From Oscillospiraceae bacterium (GTDB taxonomy: Bacteria > Bacillota_A > Clostridia > Oscillospirales > Ruminococcaceae), in the NCBI GenBank assembly GCA_004558145.1, contig SFDQ01000001.1, positions 124,001 through 188,000 on the forward strand: 64,000 nt of DNA, given 5' to 3'. Below the pieces are notes generated by a model. The model was not told the origin of the DNA and did not search any database. It worked only from the letters and a program-made list of their open reading frames with translations. Positions 16,079 to 24,973 of the stretch are shown here, piece by piece. A program made the position numbers and the translations under genes. Position 1 is the first letter of the stretch, and each line of letters opens with the position of its first letter.

Positions 16079-18087
16079 GCCGCGCCTCCTTCCACCCGGG
16101 TCCAGCGCACGGTGTCGCCGTCGTACTCGATGGCCAGCAGCACCGGCTCGTCGGGCTTGTCGTCCGGCAGGCCCTCGCAGCCGAAGGCGGGGCCGATCAC
16201 GTCGGCGATGTAATCATCGCTGGCGTCCACCAGCACGTGGGTGTATTTTTTGTCCAGCAGGAACAGCCGCAAATCGTCGGCGTCCGCCACCGTCTGGTAG
16301 CTGTAGACCTCCGGCACGCCCTCCCCCGCCGCCTCGGGTGAGACGAGGTTCATGTGGGTGGTGTCCCAGTTATAGTCGCCCTCGTGGCCGTAGCCAAAGC
16401 CGCCGAAGCCCCGGGCAAGGGTGGCGTTCAGCTCAAAGCCGTAGTAGTTCCAGCGGATGGCGGTGTCGCCCTGGCTGATGAGCAGCACCGTGTCATCCCA
16501 GTCCAGCAGGCCGTTCACCGTCTCCGCCCGCTCCTTCACGTCCTGGCGCACGGAGTACACCGAGTGAGGATAGTTCCAGAAGCCGGCGGTCGGCATGCCC
16601 CGCCAGACGATGAGCGCGCAGAAGCCCAGCAGCACCCCGGCGGGCACCGCGCCCGCCAGTTTTGCCGCCCGGCTTTCGGCGGCGGCATACCGTGCCAGAA
16701 GGCCCAGCGCCATCAGGAAAAAGCCCATGTAATAGGGGCCGATGTAGCGGATGTAGTCCTGAAGATTGGCCGCGTCGGTCTCGCGGAAGTTGTAGACATA
16801 GAGGAACAGGTGGAAGATGAGGAAGGCCCCCAGCGCCAGGGTGCCGAACACGCCCAGGCACACCGGGCGCAGGCGTTCGCCCTTCGGCGCGGCCAGCGCC
16901 GCCGCGGCCAGCACCAGCCAGATGAGGGCCAGGGCCAGCGCGCCGCCGCCCAGAAGGCACACCGGGATGGTGAAGGGGCTGGCAAACATCGCGTCCCTCA
17001 CCTGGGCAAACTTTTCGGTGGGCTCCATAAAGCCCAGCAGCTGAGCCACGCCCTCGGCCATGGCCTGCCCCTGGGTGACCTCGTGGATCTCGCTGCCCAC
17101 GGTGGTCTTGCCCAGGCCCGTGACCGCCGCCACATAGCGGCTCCAGCCAAGATAGGCAAGGCCGCCGGGCAGGATGGTCAGCGCCGCCAGCAGAGTATCT
17201 CTCAGGCGGCGGGCGATTTTGCGCTTCGGCGCGCAGAAGAGCCGGTCGGCGCAGACGAGGCCCACCACGATGCACCCGTAGGCAAGGCCCACGTCCTTGG
17301 TGAGCACCAGAAAGGCCGCCAGAAGGGCGGTGAGAGCGAGGGCCGCGGCGGGCCGCTCACGCAGGGAGAAATAGACGCACACCGCCGCCCCGAACACAAA
17401 GCCCAGGGGCAGATCGCCCATGAAGGAGAGATAGACGTTGGAGATGCCGCCGAGACTCGGCGCGCTGAAAAAGAACGGCACCAGAAAGCCGCAGGCGGCA
17501 ACCACAGCCGCCCCCGCTTTGGAGCGGCGGGGCAGGCTGGCCACGGCGGCCACGGCGGCGGCCAGCAGCGTGTCGAGAGCAAAATAGGCCGACCACTCGG
17601 AGAAGCCCTCGCCGAAGAACTGGAACAGATAGCTCACCAGCATCAGCGCCGGGGTGGCGGTGCGGGCCAGAAGGTTGCCCGGCGCGCCGGGGTGCAGCAT
17701 GTCGTGGAGCTTGGTCAGCTTTGCCGCCGAGCCCCAGAGGCTGAACTCGTCGGTCTGGGTGAACATGGGCTGGGTGACGGCGAACACGGCCAGGAAAAGG
17801 GCCGCCGCCGCAAGAAACACCATGAAGCCGGGGGTGAGGAGCTCTTTGAGCGTTTTGACAAGTTCTTTTTTGAAGAGGAGCCACGCCGCCAGCGCCGCGG
17901 CGGCCAGATAAAAGGCCCAGCCGCCCGCTTTGAGCAGCCCCGCCATGCCCCAAAGGCACAGCCAGACGGCCCCGCCGGCGATCACCGGCAGAGCCAGCAG
18001 GCCCGCTTCCAGCTTGAAGCGGCGGGCCAGCACGGCGCTGTAAAGGCTGATGGCCAAAAGCGCCAGTATCCCACTGAGCAGCGGCAA
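16075..18087 (-). CDS. GT-C-like polytopic membrane protein, module copy 3
   Basis: A 670-residue multi-spanning membrane protein, the most divergent of the three large paralogues. It keeps QTDEFSLWGSAAKL in the first loop and VLLISQGDTAIRWNYYGFEL plus VLVDASDDYIADVIGPAFG in the soluble C-terminal domain. The start is a TTG at 18087 behind AAAGGGGGC. It follows the DUF2142 gene by 27 bp and overlaps its two-TM partner by 4 bp. As for the other copies, a GT-C transferase working outside the membrane is the best guess; differences in the C-terminal domain could mean different acceptors. Confidence 0.7.
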   Translation of the reverse strand: MPLLSGILALLAISLYSAVLARRFKLEAGLLALPVIAGGAVWLCLWGMAGLLKAGGWAFYLAAAALAAWLLFKKELVKTLKELLTPGFMVFLAAAALFLAVFAVTQPMFTQTDEFSLWGSAAKLTKLHDMLHPGAPGNLLARTATPALMLVSYLFQFFGEGFSEWSAYFALDTLLAAAVAAVASLPRRSKAGAAVVAACGFLVPFFFSAPSLGGISNVYLSFMGDLPLGFVFGAAVCVYFSLRERPAAALALTALLAAFLVLTKDVGLAYGCIVVGLVCADRLFCAPKRKIARRLRDTLLAALTILPGGLAYLGWSRYVAAVTGLGKTTVGSEIHEVTQGQAMAEGVAQLLGFMEPTEKFAQVRDAMFASPFTIPVCLLGGGALALALIWLVLAAAALAAPKGERLRPVCLGVFGTLALGAFLIFHLFLYVYNFRETDAANLQDYIRYIGPYYMGFFLMALGLLARYAAAESRAAKLAGAVPAGVLLGFCALIVWRGMPTAGFWNYPHSVYSVRQDVKERAETVNGLLDWDDTVLLISQGDTAIRWNYYGFELNATLARGFGGFGYGHEGDYNWDTTHMNLVSPEAAGEGVPEVYSYQTVADADDLRLFLLDKKYTHVLVDASDDYIADVIGPAFGCEGLPDDKPDEPVLLAIEYDGDTVRWTRVEGGAA

Positions 18088-18114
18088 GCGCGCCGCCCCC
18101 TTTCGTTTTGGTTT

Positions 18115-19776
18115 TCAGCTGATGACGTACACCGGGCCGATGAAGTAGTGCTGGAACAAGAGCACCGCGCCCAGGGCCCCGAATGCCGCCGAGACCCCCA
18201 GCGCCACCCGCTGGGCTTTCGCCTGTCCCGAGGCGAGCCGGGGCTCCAGCACATGGCTCAAGAGGGCCGCCGCCAGCACGAAGAGCATCAAAAAGGCGGG
18301 CAGGAAGTACCGCGCCTGCAGCCCGATGATGCGGATCATGCCCACCGGGGTGCTGGTGATGTACATGGCGGTGGCTGCGCCGGCCATGTAGACGATGCTG
18401 AGCGCCCCCAGGCCAAAGGCGGGCATGGGCTTGAGGCTGCTCTTCTCGTGCACCGAGAGCGCCGCCGCGAAGAGCAGCACCAGCGGGCTGACGAGGCTGA
18501 TGAAGGGCACTTCCAGGTCCAGCGCGCCGAAAACGCCCAGCTGGCCCAGGAAGAAGTCGTTTTCATAGAAGGTGCCCAGCAGCACCGCCGCGTAGCGGAA
18601 GGGATTGGCCAGGATGCCCAGCAGCTGGGGCACCTCCGCCGCGCCCTCGATCTGGCGGCCCACATAGGGGTAGTTGAAGCGGAAGGCGGTGCCGTACCAG
18701 TCGAACAGCTTGCCCAAAGCAAGGCCGCCCACAAGGCAGCCCACCGCCAGCTGCCACTTTTTGACCCGGGTCTTCCAGGCCGAGCGGGGCAGCACCAGCG
18801 GCAGCACCACCCACAAAAGGCTGATGTAGGGCTTGGCCAGATTCATCATCAGAAACGCCACGATGAACACGGCGATGTCCCTGTCCAGAATTTCGTCCTT
18901 GCAGTAGAAGCTGGCCACAAGGTAGTAAAAGCCCAGCAAGGTCGCGTCGTAGCTCACCGAGGCGGCCATGTAAAGGCTCAGCGGCAGCAGCATGAAGGCG
19001 GTGAACACCGGCTTGTAGCGCCGGCAGTTCTTCAGCGCCAGCCAGCACAGCGCCGCATAGGCCGCCAAATTCGCAAGCCGCGCGGCGTAAAGGCAGCCCA
19101 GCGCCTTGAAGCCCAGGATGCGGGCCGCCAGGATGCCCAGCGCCTGGGGCAGCATGGAGAGGGTCATGAAGAAATAGGGCTCGCCCACCGCCTCTTTGGC
19201 GGGCTCGCCGTCAAAATAGGCGGCGAAGCCGTCGGCGATGCTCTCCACCCGGCCGTTCTCCCCCCGCTGCTTGAGGGCATAGCCCGCGGTGGTGTAGCTG
19301 CGCTCCTCGCCCTCCTCGGTGTAGGTGAGGCCCTGGCTGGTGTGGGCGGCCACCCACGCGCCGGGGAAACTCTCCACCAGCTTTGCCACGTCGTCGGGAT
19401 AAAGGCGGTCGTGGTCGAAGGTGAGGCGGCCCTGGCTCAAGGAATAGCTGCGCAGAAAGTGGGCGGCCTCGTCCGGCACCTGCAAAGGCGGGTTCGCAAA
19501 GCAGAACAGCGCCCCGCACAGCACGATGGCCAGCGCGGCCTTTGCGTCAAAGCTGCGCAGCTTTGAGCCGGCCCAGACCGCCAGCGCCGCGGCCAGCACG
19601 AACACCGCCGCCGCGCCGTAGAGCAAAAGGGCGGGCACGCCCCGGTTGTCGAGATAATACACCACCCGCCAGTAGTACATGAAGCCCACGGCGGCGGCAA
19701 GAGCGGCCACGAGACCCAGGGCGATGAGCACCGGGCGGGGCGGCCGCCTGAAATGTTTTGAAAGCACGTTTTGCAC
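18115..19776 (-). CDS. DUF2142-family polytopic membrane protein
   Basis: A 553-residue membrane protein resembling the DUF2142 family: about twelve hydrophobic helices, with PPLQVPDEAAHFLRSYSLSQG in the first extracytoplasmic loop and QARYFLPAFLML near the C-terminus. DUF2142 proteins are regarded as GT-C-like glycosyltransferases and occur in polysaccharide and teichoic-acid glycosylation clusters. The start is a GTG at 19776 with GAGGTCA upstream. It is separated from legB by a 130-bp gap with a strong hairpin, so it may start a sub-operon or be reached by readthrough. Substrate is unknown. Confidence 0.78.
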   Translation of the reverse strand: MQNVLSKHFRRPPRPVLIALGLVAALAAAVGFMYYWRVVYYLDNRGVPALLLYGAAAVFVLAAALAVWAGSKLRSFDAKAALAIVLCGALFCFANPPLQVPDEAAHFLRSYSLSQGRLTFDHDRLYPDDVAKLVESFPGAWVAAHTSQGLTYTEEGEERSYTTAGYALKQRGENGRVESIADGFAAYFDGEPAKEAVGEPYFFMTLSMLPQALGILAARILGFKALGCLYAARLANLAAYAALCWLALKNCRRYKPVFTAFMLLPLSLYMAASVSYDATLLGFYYLVASFYCKDEILDRDIAVFIVAFLMMNLAKPYISLLWVVLPLVLPRSAWKTRVKKWQLAVGCLVGGLALGKLFDWYGTAFRFNYPYVGRQIEGAAEVPQLLGILANPFRYAAVLLGTFYENDFFLGQLGVFGALDLEVPFISLVSPLVLLFAAALSVHEKSSLKPMPAFGLGALSIVYMAGAATAMYITSTPVGMIRIIGLQARYFLPAFLMLFVLAAALLSHVLEPRLASGQAKAQRVALGVSAAFGALGAVLLFQHYFIGPVYVIS

Positions 19777-19825
19777 GGAATGACCTCGTTCGCTCGATTT
19801 GCGGCCCCGTTTGCAAAGGGCCCTT

Positions 19826-19873
19826 TAAAAACGGCACAAGCCGGGCCGCCCCTCCAGCGAGGGCCCGCCCGGC
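19826..19873 (-). terminator. GC hairpin between legB and the DUF2142 gene
   Basis: On the minus strand a 15-position stem (13 paired, arms at 19859-19873 and 19840-19854, loop about 4 nt) is followed by TTGTGCCG and five T residues (19827-19831). It would end or attenuate legB transcripts before the rest of the operon. A second GC hairpin (CCCGGC/GCCGGG) lies nearer to legB but its T-run faces the other way. I see no clear promoter between this hairpin and the DUF2142 start, so partial readthrough is likely. Confidence 0.45.
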
Positions 19874-19906
19874 AGCCGGAACAGCCCGGCGGCAGCCGGG
19901 CCTTTT

Positions 19907-20890
19907 TTACAGATTGTAGACGTCGGGTTTGTAGCGCTCCATGTTGCCGCGCAGAAACTCGATGGTGGCGGCCAGACCCTGCTCAAAGGTGTAGGCAGGC
20001 TTCCAGCCGGTGAGGGCGCGCATCTTGGAGGCGTCGCCCAGCAGGCGGTTGACCTCGCTGTTCTCCGGGCGCAGGCGCTGCTCGTCGCAGACGATCTTCG
20101 CCTCGGGGTTGATCTGGCGGATCAGCTCGTTCGCAAGGTCGCCGATGGAATGCTCCTCGCCGGTGGCGATGTTGACCTCCTGGCCGATGGCGGCCTCGCA
20201 GTCGCCCAGGGCCATGAAGCCGGCGGCGGTGTCCTTGACGTAGTTGAAGTCGCGGGTGGGGGTCAGGCTGCCCAGCTTGATCTCGGTCTTGCCCGCCAGC
20301 AGCTGGGTGATGATGGTGGGGATGACCGCCCGGGCGCTCTGGCGGGGGCCGTAGGTGTTGAAGGGCCGCACGATGGTGACCGGCAGCTCAAAGCTGCGCC
20401 AGAAGCTCTCGGCCAGACGGTCCGCGCCGATCTTGGTGGCGGAATAGGGGCTCTGGCCCTGGAAGGGGTGCTTTTCGTCGATGGGCACATACTGGGCGGT
20501 GCCGTAGACCTCGCTGGTGGAGGTGACCAGCAGATGCTGGGTGCCCACCTGACGGGCGGCGTTCAGCACGTTCAGGGTGCCTTTGATGTTGGTGTCCACA
20601 TAGCTGTCGGGGCTGTGGTAGCTGAAGGGGATGGCGATGAGGGCCGCCAGATGATAGACGATCTCCTGTCCCTCCATGGCGTGGCGCACGCCGTTGGGGT
20701 CGCGCACGTCGCCCATGAACACTTCGATCTCGTTCTTGATCTCGGGGGGCAGGGTGTCCAGCCAGCCCCAGGTGCCGAAGGAGTTATACAGGCAGAAGGC
20801 CTTGACCTTTTCGCCCTTTTTGACCAGTTCCTCGGTGAGATGGCTGCCGATGAAGCCGTCGGCGCCGGTGACCATGACGGTATGTGCCAT
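19907..20890 (-). CDS. legB: NAD-dependent NDP-GlcNAc 4,6-dehydratase (LegB)
   Basis: A 327-residue extended short-chain dehydrogenase that makes the 4-keto-6-deoxy sugar, the first committed step to legionaminic acid. GADGFIGSH gives the NAD-binding GxxGxxG (G9, G12, G15); the catalytic region reads STSEVYGTA (124-132) and YSATK (Y149, K153). FNTYGPRQSARAVIP is typical of the NDP-hexose dehydratases. It is the first gene of the leftward run with its own sigma-A promoter at 20953-20981. Campylobacter LegB uses GDP-GlcNAc; the PtmE-like gene in this run fits that route, though the UDP form cannot be excluded. Confidence 0.92.
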   Translation of the reverse strand: MAHTVMVTGADGFIGSHLTEELVKKGEKVKAFCLYNSFGTWGWLDTLPPEIKNEIEVFMGDVRDPNGVRHAMEGQEIVYHLAALIAIPFSYHSPDSYVDTNIKGTLNVLNAARQVGTQHLLVTSTSEVYGTAQYVPIDEKHPFQGQSPYSATKIGADRLAESFWRSFELPVTIVRPFNTYGPRQSARAVIPTIITQLLAGKTEIKLGSLTPTRDFNYVKDTAAGFMALGDCEAAIGQEVNIATGEEHSIGDLANELIRQINPEAKIVCDEQRLRPENSEVNRLLGDASKMRALTGWKPAYTFEQGLAATIEFLRGNMERYKPDVYNL

Positions 20891-20952
20891 ACTTGCGCTC
20901 CTTTTTTGATGACGGGCTCTGGGCCCGGTTTTTCACAAAATCACACAAAAAC

Positions 20953-20981
20953 AGTATACCCCATTTACGGCCGGATTTCAA
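20953..20981 (-). promoter_or_regulatory. Sigma-A promoter for legB operon
   Basis: Read on the minus strand: TTGAAA (20976-20981), a 17-bp spacer, TATACT (20953-20958). It lies 63 bp upstream of the legB ATG and faces away from the promoter at 20994-21022. Confidence 0.8.
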
Positions 20982-20993
20982 CCGCCTGCGCCC

Positions 20994-21022
20994 TTTACAC
21001 CGCCGCGCAAAACAGATATAAT
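20994..21022 (+). promoter_or_regulatory. Sigma-A promoter for the MBOAT operon
   Basis: TTTACA (20994-20999), 17-bp spacer, TATAAT (21017-21022). The -35 boxes of this and the legB promoter are only 12 bp apart, so a single protein bound between them could control both arms of the glycan locus. Confidence 0.8.
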
Positions 21023-21066
21023 AATTTAGATATTGCCCGCATTCGCGCTGAAAGGAGGCCGCCGGG

Positions 21067-22617
21067 GTGAGTTTTCAGAGTTTTTCCTACTTTGCGTTCC
21101 TGCCCGTGGCGGCCTTTTTGTATCTGAAGGTCTGCCCGGCCCGGTTCCAGAACGGGCTGCTCCTGGCGGCAAGCGTTTTGTTCTACTGGGCGAACCGCCC
21201 CACCGGGGCGGACTGGCCCGCCGCGTGGCCGCTGGTGCCGCTGGCGGTGCTGGCGGCGGTGTGCCTCTTCGTCTGGCGGGCCGCCCTCGCCCTCTCCCGC
21301 AGGGAAAAAGGGCAGAGAGGCCGGCTGCTGGCCGCCGCCATTGTCGCCCTTCTGGCGGTGCTGGCGGTGTTCAAATACTTCAACTTCCTTTTGCCGGTGC
21401 TGCCCCTGGCCCCCGGCGTTCTCCACGCCCTGCCCTTCCCCCTGGGCATCAGCTTCTACACCTTCGCCGCCGTGAGCTATCTGGTGGACGTGGCCCGGGG
21501 CGACATGGAGCCGGAAGAAAACTTTGTGAACCTTGCGGTCTTCCTCTGCTTTTTCGGCACCATCACCGCCGGCCCCATCTGCCGCGCAAAGCAGGTGCTG
21601 CCCCAGCTGCGGGCCGAGCACCGCTTTGACGCCTCCCGCACCGTGCGGGCTTTGCAGCTGTTCGCCCTTGGCCTGTTCAAAAAGGTGGCGGTGGCGGATG
21701 TCATCATGATGTACGTCCAGCCCATCTACTCCGACGCCGCCGGCCACGGCGGCCCGGCCCTTATGGCGGCCACGGTGGGCTACACCCTTTATCTCTACTT
21801 CGACTTCGCGGGCTATTCCGAGATGGCCCGGGCCAGCGCCCTTTTGCTGGGGCTGGACATCCCCGAAAACTTCAAAACGCCCTTCTTTGCCGCCAACTTC
21901 TCCGGCTTCTGGAGCCGCTGGCACATCAGCCTTTCCAGCTGGCTGCAGGACTATCTCTTCACCCCCCTCGTCTGGGCGGACGCCTCCAGGCTGCCCCTCA
22001 TCGGGCGGCGGGTGAGCCGCCTTTCGCCGGTGCTGTGCGTGTTCATCGTATTCTTCGTCTCCGGCTTCTGGCACGGCAGCACCCTGCCCTTCGTGGTCTG
22101 GGGCTTTTTGCAGGGTGCTTACCGCGCCGGGGAGGAACTCATCCACCAGAGATTCGGCAAGCCCAAGAAGAAGGCCCCCGCCCGCGTCCTCTGGGCCAAG
22201 CGGGCCGGCGTGTTCCTTTTGTGGGCCTTCGGCATGGTGTTCTTTGCCGCCGGCTCCAATGTGGGCGGCAGCGGCCTGGGGCAGGCCTTTGCCGTTCTGG
22301 CGGGCTTTTTCCGCGACTGGAGCCCCGTGCGCTTTGCCGCCGAGAGCTGGCAGGCGGTGCTGGACGGCTTCTACGCCCAGAACATGATGGCGGCGGCGTG
22401 GTGCGCTTTTCTGGCCTTCACCCTGGCGCTGGCGGTCTGGCTGGACTGGCAGCGGGCCTTCCGCTTCAAGAACAAGAGCGCCGAACTGGTGCTGCAAAGC
22501 CAGAAGACGGCGGTGCGCTGGGCGCTCTACTACGCGCTGGTGCTGGCCATCTTCGGCGGCCTGCTCATGGCCAGCGGCGGCTTTGGCGGCGCGAGTTTCG
22601 CCTATGGCGGTTTTTAA
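21067..22617 (+). CDS. MBOAT-family membrane O-acyltransferase
   Basis: A 516-residue membrane-bound O-acyltransferase related to AlgI/DltB/PatA, which move acyl groups from a cytoplasmic donor to extracytoplasmic glycans. About ten hydrophobic segments are visible. Family motifs are GISFYTFAAVSYLVDV, FFGTITAGPI, NFSGFWSRWHISLSSWLQDY, and the catalytic histidine region FVSGFWHGSTLPFVVWG (H336). The start is GTG at 21067, 8 bp after AAAGGAGG. The next gene encodes an SGNH-like protein, the usual partner that completes transfer outside. In this locus it probably O-acetylates the nonulosonate glycan. Confidence 0.88.
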   Translation: MSFQSFSYFAFLPVAAFLYLKVCPARFQNGLLLAASVLFYWANRPTGADWPAAWPLVPLAVLAAVCLFVWRAALALSRREKGQRGRLLAAAIVALLAVLAVFKYFNFLLPVLPLAPGVLHALPFPLGISFYTFAAVSYLVDVARGDMEPEENFVNLAVFLCFFGTITAGPICRAKQVLPQLRAEHRFDASRTVRALQLFALGLFKKVAVADVIMMYVQPIYSDAAGHGGPALMAATVGYTLYLYFDFAGYSEMARASALLLGLDIPENFKTPFFAANFSGFWSRWHISLSSWLQDYLFTPLVWADASRLPLIGRRVSRLSPVLCVFIVFFVSGFWHGSTLPFVVWGFLQGAYRAGEELIHQRFGKPKKKAPARVLWAKRAGVFLLWAFGMVFFAAGSNVGGSGLGQAFAVLAGFFRDWSPVRFAAESWQAVLDGFYAQNMMAAAWCAFLAFTLALAVWLDWQRAFRFKNKSAELVLQSQKTAVRWALYYALVLAIFGGLLMASGGFGGASFAYGGF

Positions 22618-22677
22618 GCGGTGCCCGGCGGCATCGGGCCGCGGAGCGCTGACGAAGAAAAGAAAGGAGGCGCGGGA

Positions 22678-23628
22678 ATGCGCGACATTCTGAAAAAGCT
22701 GGCGCTGCTGGCTCTGCCGGTGGCGGCGTATTTCTGCGTCTTTGCCGCCTTCGAGCCCAACAACTACTTCGGTCTCAAGGCCTCCACCTCCAGCGAGGCC
22801 CCGGTGGCCCGGCTGAAAAGCTACGCCGCCGACCCCGGCGAGCGCATCATCGTGGGGGACTCCCGCCTTGCCCACTTCGACATGGAGCAGGTGGAAGCCG
22901 TCAGCGGCCGCACCTGGCAGAACCTGGCCTTCGGCGGGGCCTCCCTGCGGGAGGGCGTGGACGTGGTAAACTGGGCGCTGGAGCAGAACCCGGACCTTGA
23001 GGAAGTGGTGTTCGGCCTCTCCTTCTACACCGTCACCGAGACCTACGACGCCGACCGCATGAGCACCCTGGAAAAGACGCTGAACAATCCCCTGGCCTAC
23101 ATGTTCAACCTGGAATACAACGTGAACATGCTCACCGCCCTCTCAGAGCGGCTGCGGGGCATCCCCAGCGGCAGCGCCGAGGAGACCGGCGACTGGGTGT
23201 ATCCCCAGGACTACACCGGCCCCGACGGCACGGTGTATGAGCTGCACACCCGCCTTGCCACCTACCCCGAAGCCCTTGCGCCCCGGTGCAAAGGCTGGAC
23301 GCTCAACGAAGAACAGCTGGCCCGCTTTTGCGAGATGGCCGCCGCCTGCCGGGACAAGGGCGTGAAGCTCACGGTGGTGCTGCCCCCCATGGCGGACATC
23401 GTGCTCACCGACGCCTGCATGCCCTATGGCATCGACGAGGCCATGGCCACTGAGTTTCTTCCTCAGCTGGCCGGGTGGGCCGAGGAATACGGCTTTTCCG
23501 TGCTGGATTACGAATGGGCTGACCGCCCGGACTTTGACGACGACAAACAGTTCTTCGACGGGTTCCATCTGGACACCCGCTACGGCCTGCCTCAGTGGGT
23601 GGACCAGCTGTTCACCGACATCGGATAA
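22678..23628 (+). CDS. SGNH/GDSL-like acyltransferase partner, membrane-anchored
   Basis: A 316-residue protein with an N-terminal signal anchor (about 6-25) and an SGNH-hydrolase-type domain. Block I is IIVGDSRLAHFD with nucleophile candidate S62; near the C-terminus FFDGFHLD supplies the D294-x-x-H297 dyad. This matches the DltD/PatB-like proteins that work with an MBOAT partner. The ATG at 22678 follows AAGAAAGGAGGCGCGGGA; an in-frame upstream GTG at 22621 lacks a binding site. It sits 60 bp after the MBOAT gene in the same operon. The substrate is presumably the surface glycan made by this locus. Confidence 0.8.
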   Translation: MRDILKKLALLALPVAAYFCVFAAFEPNNYFGLKASTSSEAPVARLKSYAADPGERIIVGDSRLAHFDMEQVEAVSGRTWQNLAFGGASLREGVDVVNWALEQNPDLEEVVFGLSFYTVTETYDADRMSTLEKTLNNPLAYMFNLEYNVNMLTALSERLRGIPSGSAEETGDWVYPQDYTGPDGTVYELHTRLATYPEALAPRCKGWTLNEEQLARFCEMAAACRDKGVKLTVVLPPMADIVLTDACMPYGIDEAMATEFLPQLAGWAEEYGFSVLDYEWADRPDFDDDKQFFDGFHLDTRYGLPQWVDQLFTDIG

Positions 23629-23646
23629 ACACAGGAGGGACCGGGA

Positions 23647-24960
23647 ATGGGTCTTGACTTTTTGATCCTCTATGAGCACACGGTGCGGGAGTATGAGAGC
23701 GACCTTTTGCTGAAGCTGGAGCTGGAGCGCCGGGGCTACACCGCCGAGATCCGCCAGCTGCTGGACCGCAAAAAACTGAAATACTTCACCTGGAAAAAGC
23801 CGAAGGTGCTCATTTCCAGCTGCATGTACGACAACGAGGCCATCAACAGCCACGTCTACAACAACATCGGCCGGTGCGACAAGATCGTGAACCTCCACTG
23901 GGAGCAGATGCTCAGCGACACCCAGGAGGCGGGCGACTGGTTCAACATGAACGGCAACGCCAAAAAGTGCGTGCAGACCTGCTGGGGCCGCCGCACCGCC
24001 GACCGGCTCATCGCCCACGGCATGGAGAAAAAGAACACCCCCGTCACCGGCGCGGTGATGATGGACTTTCTGCGCCCGGAGTTTGCGGGCTACTTCAAAT
24101 CGAAGGAGCAGCTTTGCGCCGAGCACGGCCTGGACCCCGCAAAGAAACTGCACCTTTACATCTCCAGCTTCGGCTACGCCAGCATGACCGACGCCGAAGT
24201 CAAGGAGCTCAGCGAGATGGCGGGCACCGATTTTTCCGGCTTTGCCGCCACTAACCGGGTGAGCATGGCCGAGACCCTCGACTGGTTCGACCGGTATCTG
24301 GCCGGCCACCCGGAGGTGGAGCTGGTCTACCGCCGCCACCCCAGCGAGTGGAACAGCCCCGCGCTGGCCGACCTTGCGAAAAAGCGGCCCAACTTCCACG
24401 TCATTTTTTCCGACAGCGTGAAGCAGTGGATCGTGGCGGCTGACTCCATCTCCATCTGGATGAGCACCGCCATCGCCGAGGTGTACATGGCGGGCAAGAG
24501 CTGCCACATCCTGCGGCCGGTGCCCATCGAGCACGAGTACGACCCGGTGATCTACGCCGGGGCGAAGTACGTCACCAATTACGAGGATTTCACCGCCGCC
24601 ATGGCCGAGGATGAGCCCCCCTTCCCCATCGCGAAGGAGGTCATCGAGGGCTATTTTGACCCCAGCCCCATCCCCGCCTACAAGCGGATGGCGGACCTGC
24701 TGGAGCAGGTGTACAAAGAGCCGCCGCGGGATGCGCCCATGGGCGAGGGCTTCACGCCCCATTTCAACTGGCTCAAGTTCTTCGCTCTCTGGGGCGTGCA
24801 CATCCTGTTCGCTCTGCGCCTGCCCCCGAAAAAGGTGTTCTTCTTCCACAAGGGGCTGGCGGATTTCGCCCAGCGCATCTACGGCTATGTGGAGAAGGCA
24901 TACGTCCCGAAGGCCGACGTGAAGGCCATGGAGGCGCGCATCGCGCCCTTTGTGAAGTAA
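23647..24960 (+). CDS. Surface carbohydrate biosynthesis protein, GT-B-like
   Basis: A 437-residue protein resembling the surface carbohydrate biosynthesis family found beside sialic/legionaminic acid genes. It starts LDFLILYEHTVREYESDLLL, the typical opening, followed by LISSCMYDNEAIN. A C-terminal Rossmann-like half has RRHPSEW, an FSDSVKQWIVAADSISIWMS segment and STAIAEVYMAGK, as in CDP-glycerol- or GT-B-type transferases where a histidine and an acidic helix bind the nucleotide-sugar. It is in the MBOAT-flippase operon. It is the best candidate in the window for the enzyme that transfers the CMP-nonulosonate, but that is inference. Confidence 0.65.
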   Translation: MGLDFLILYEHTVREYESDLLLKLELERRGYTAEIRQLLDRKKLKYFTWKKPKVLISSCMYDNEAINSHVYNNIGRCDKIVNLHWEQMLSDTQEAGDWFNMNGNAKKCVQTCWGRRTADRLIAHGMEKKNTPVTGAVMMDFLRPEFAGYFKSKEQLCAEHGLDPAKKLHLYISSFGYASMTDAEVKELSEMAGTDFSGFAATNRVSMAETLDWFDRYLAGHPEVELVYRRHPSEWNSPALADLAKKRPNFHVIFSDSVKQWIVAADSISIWMSTAIAEVYMAGKSCHILRPVPIEHEYDPVIYAGAKYVTNYEDFTAAMAEDEPPFPIAKEVIEGYFDPSPIPAYKRMADLLEQVYKEPPRDAPMGEGFTPHFNWLKFFALWGVHILFALRLPPKKVFFFHKGLADFAQRIYGYVEKAYVPKADVKAMEARIAPFVK

Positions 24961-24973
24961 AGGAGGCGGCGCT

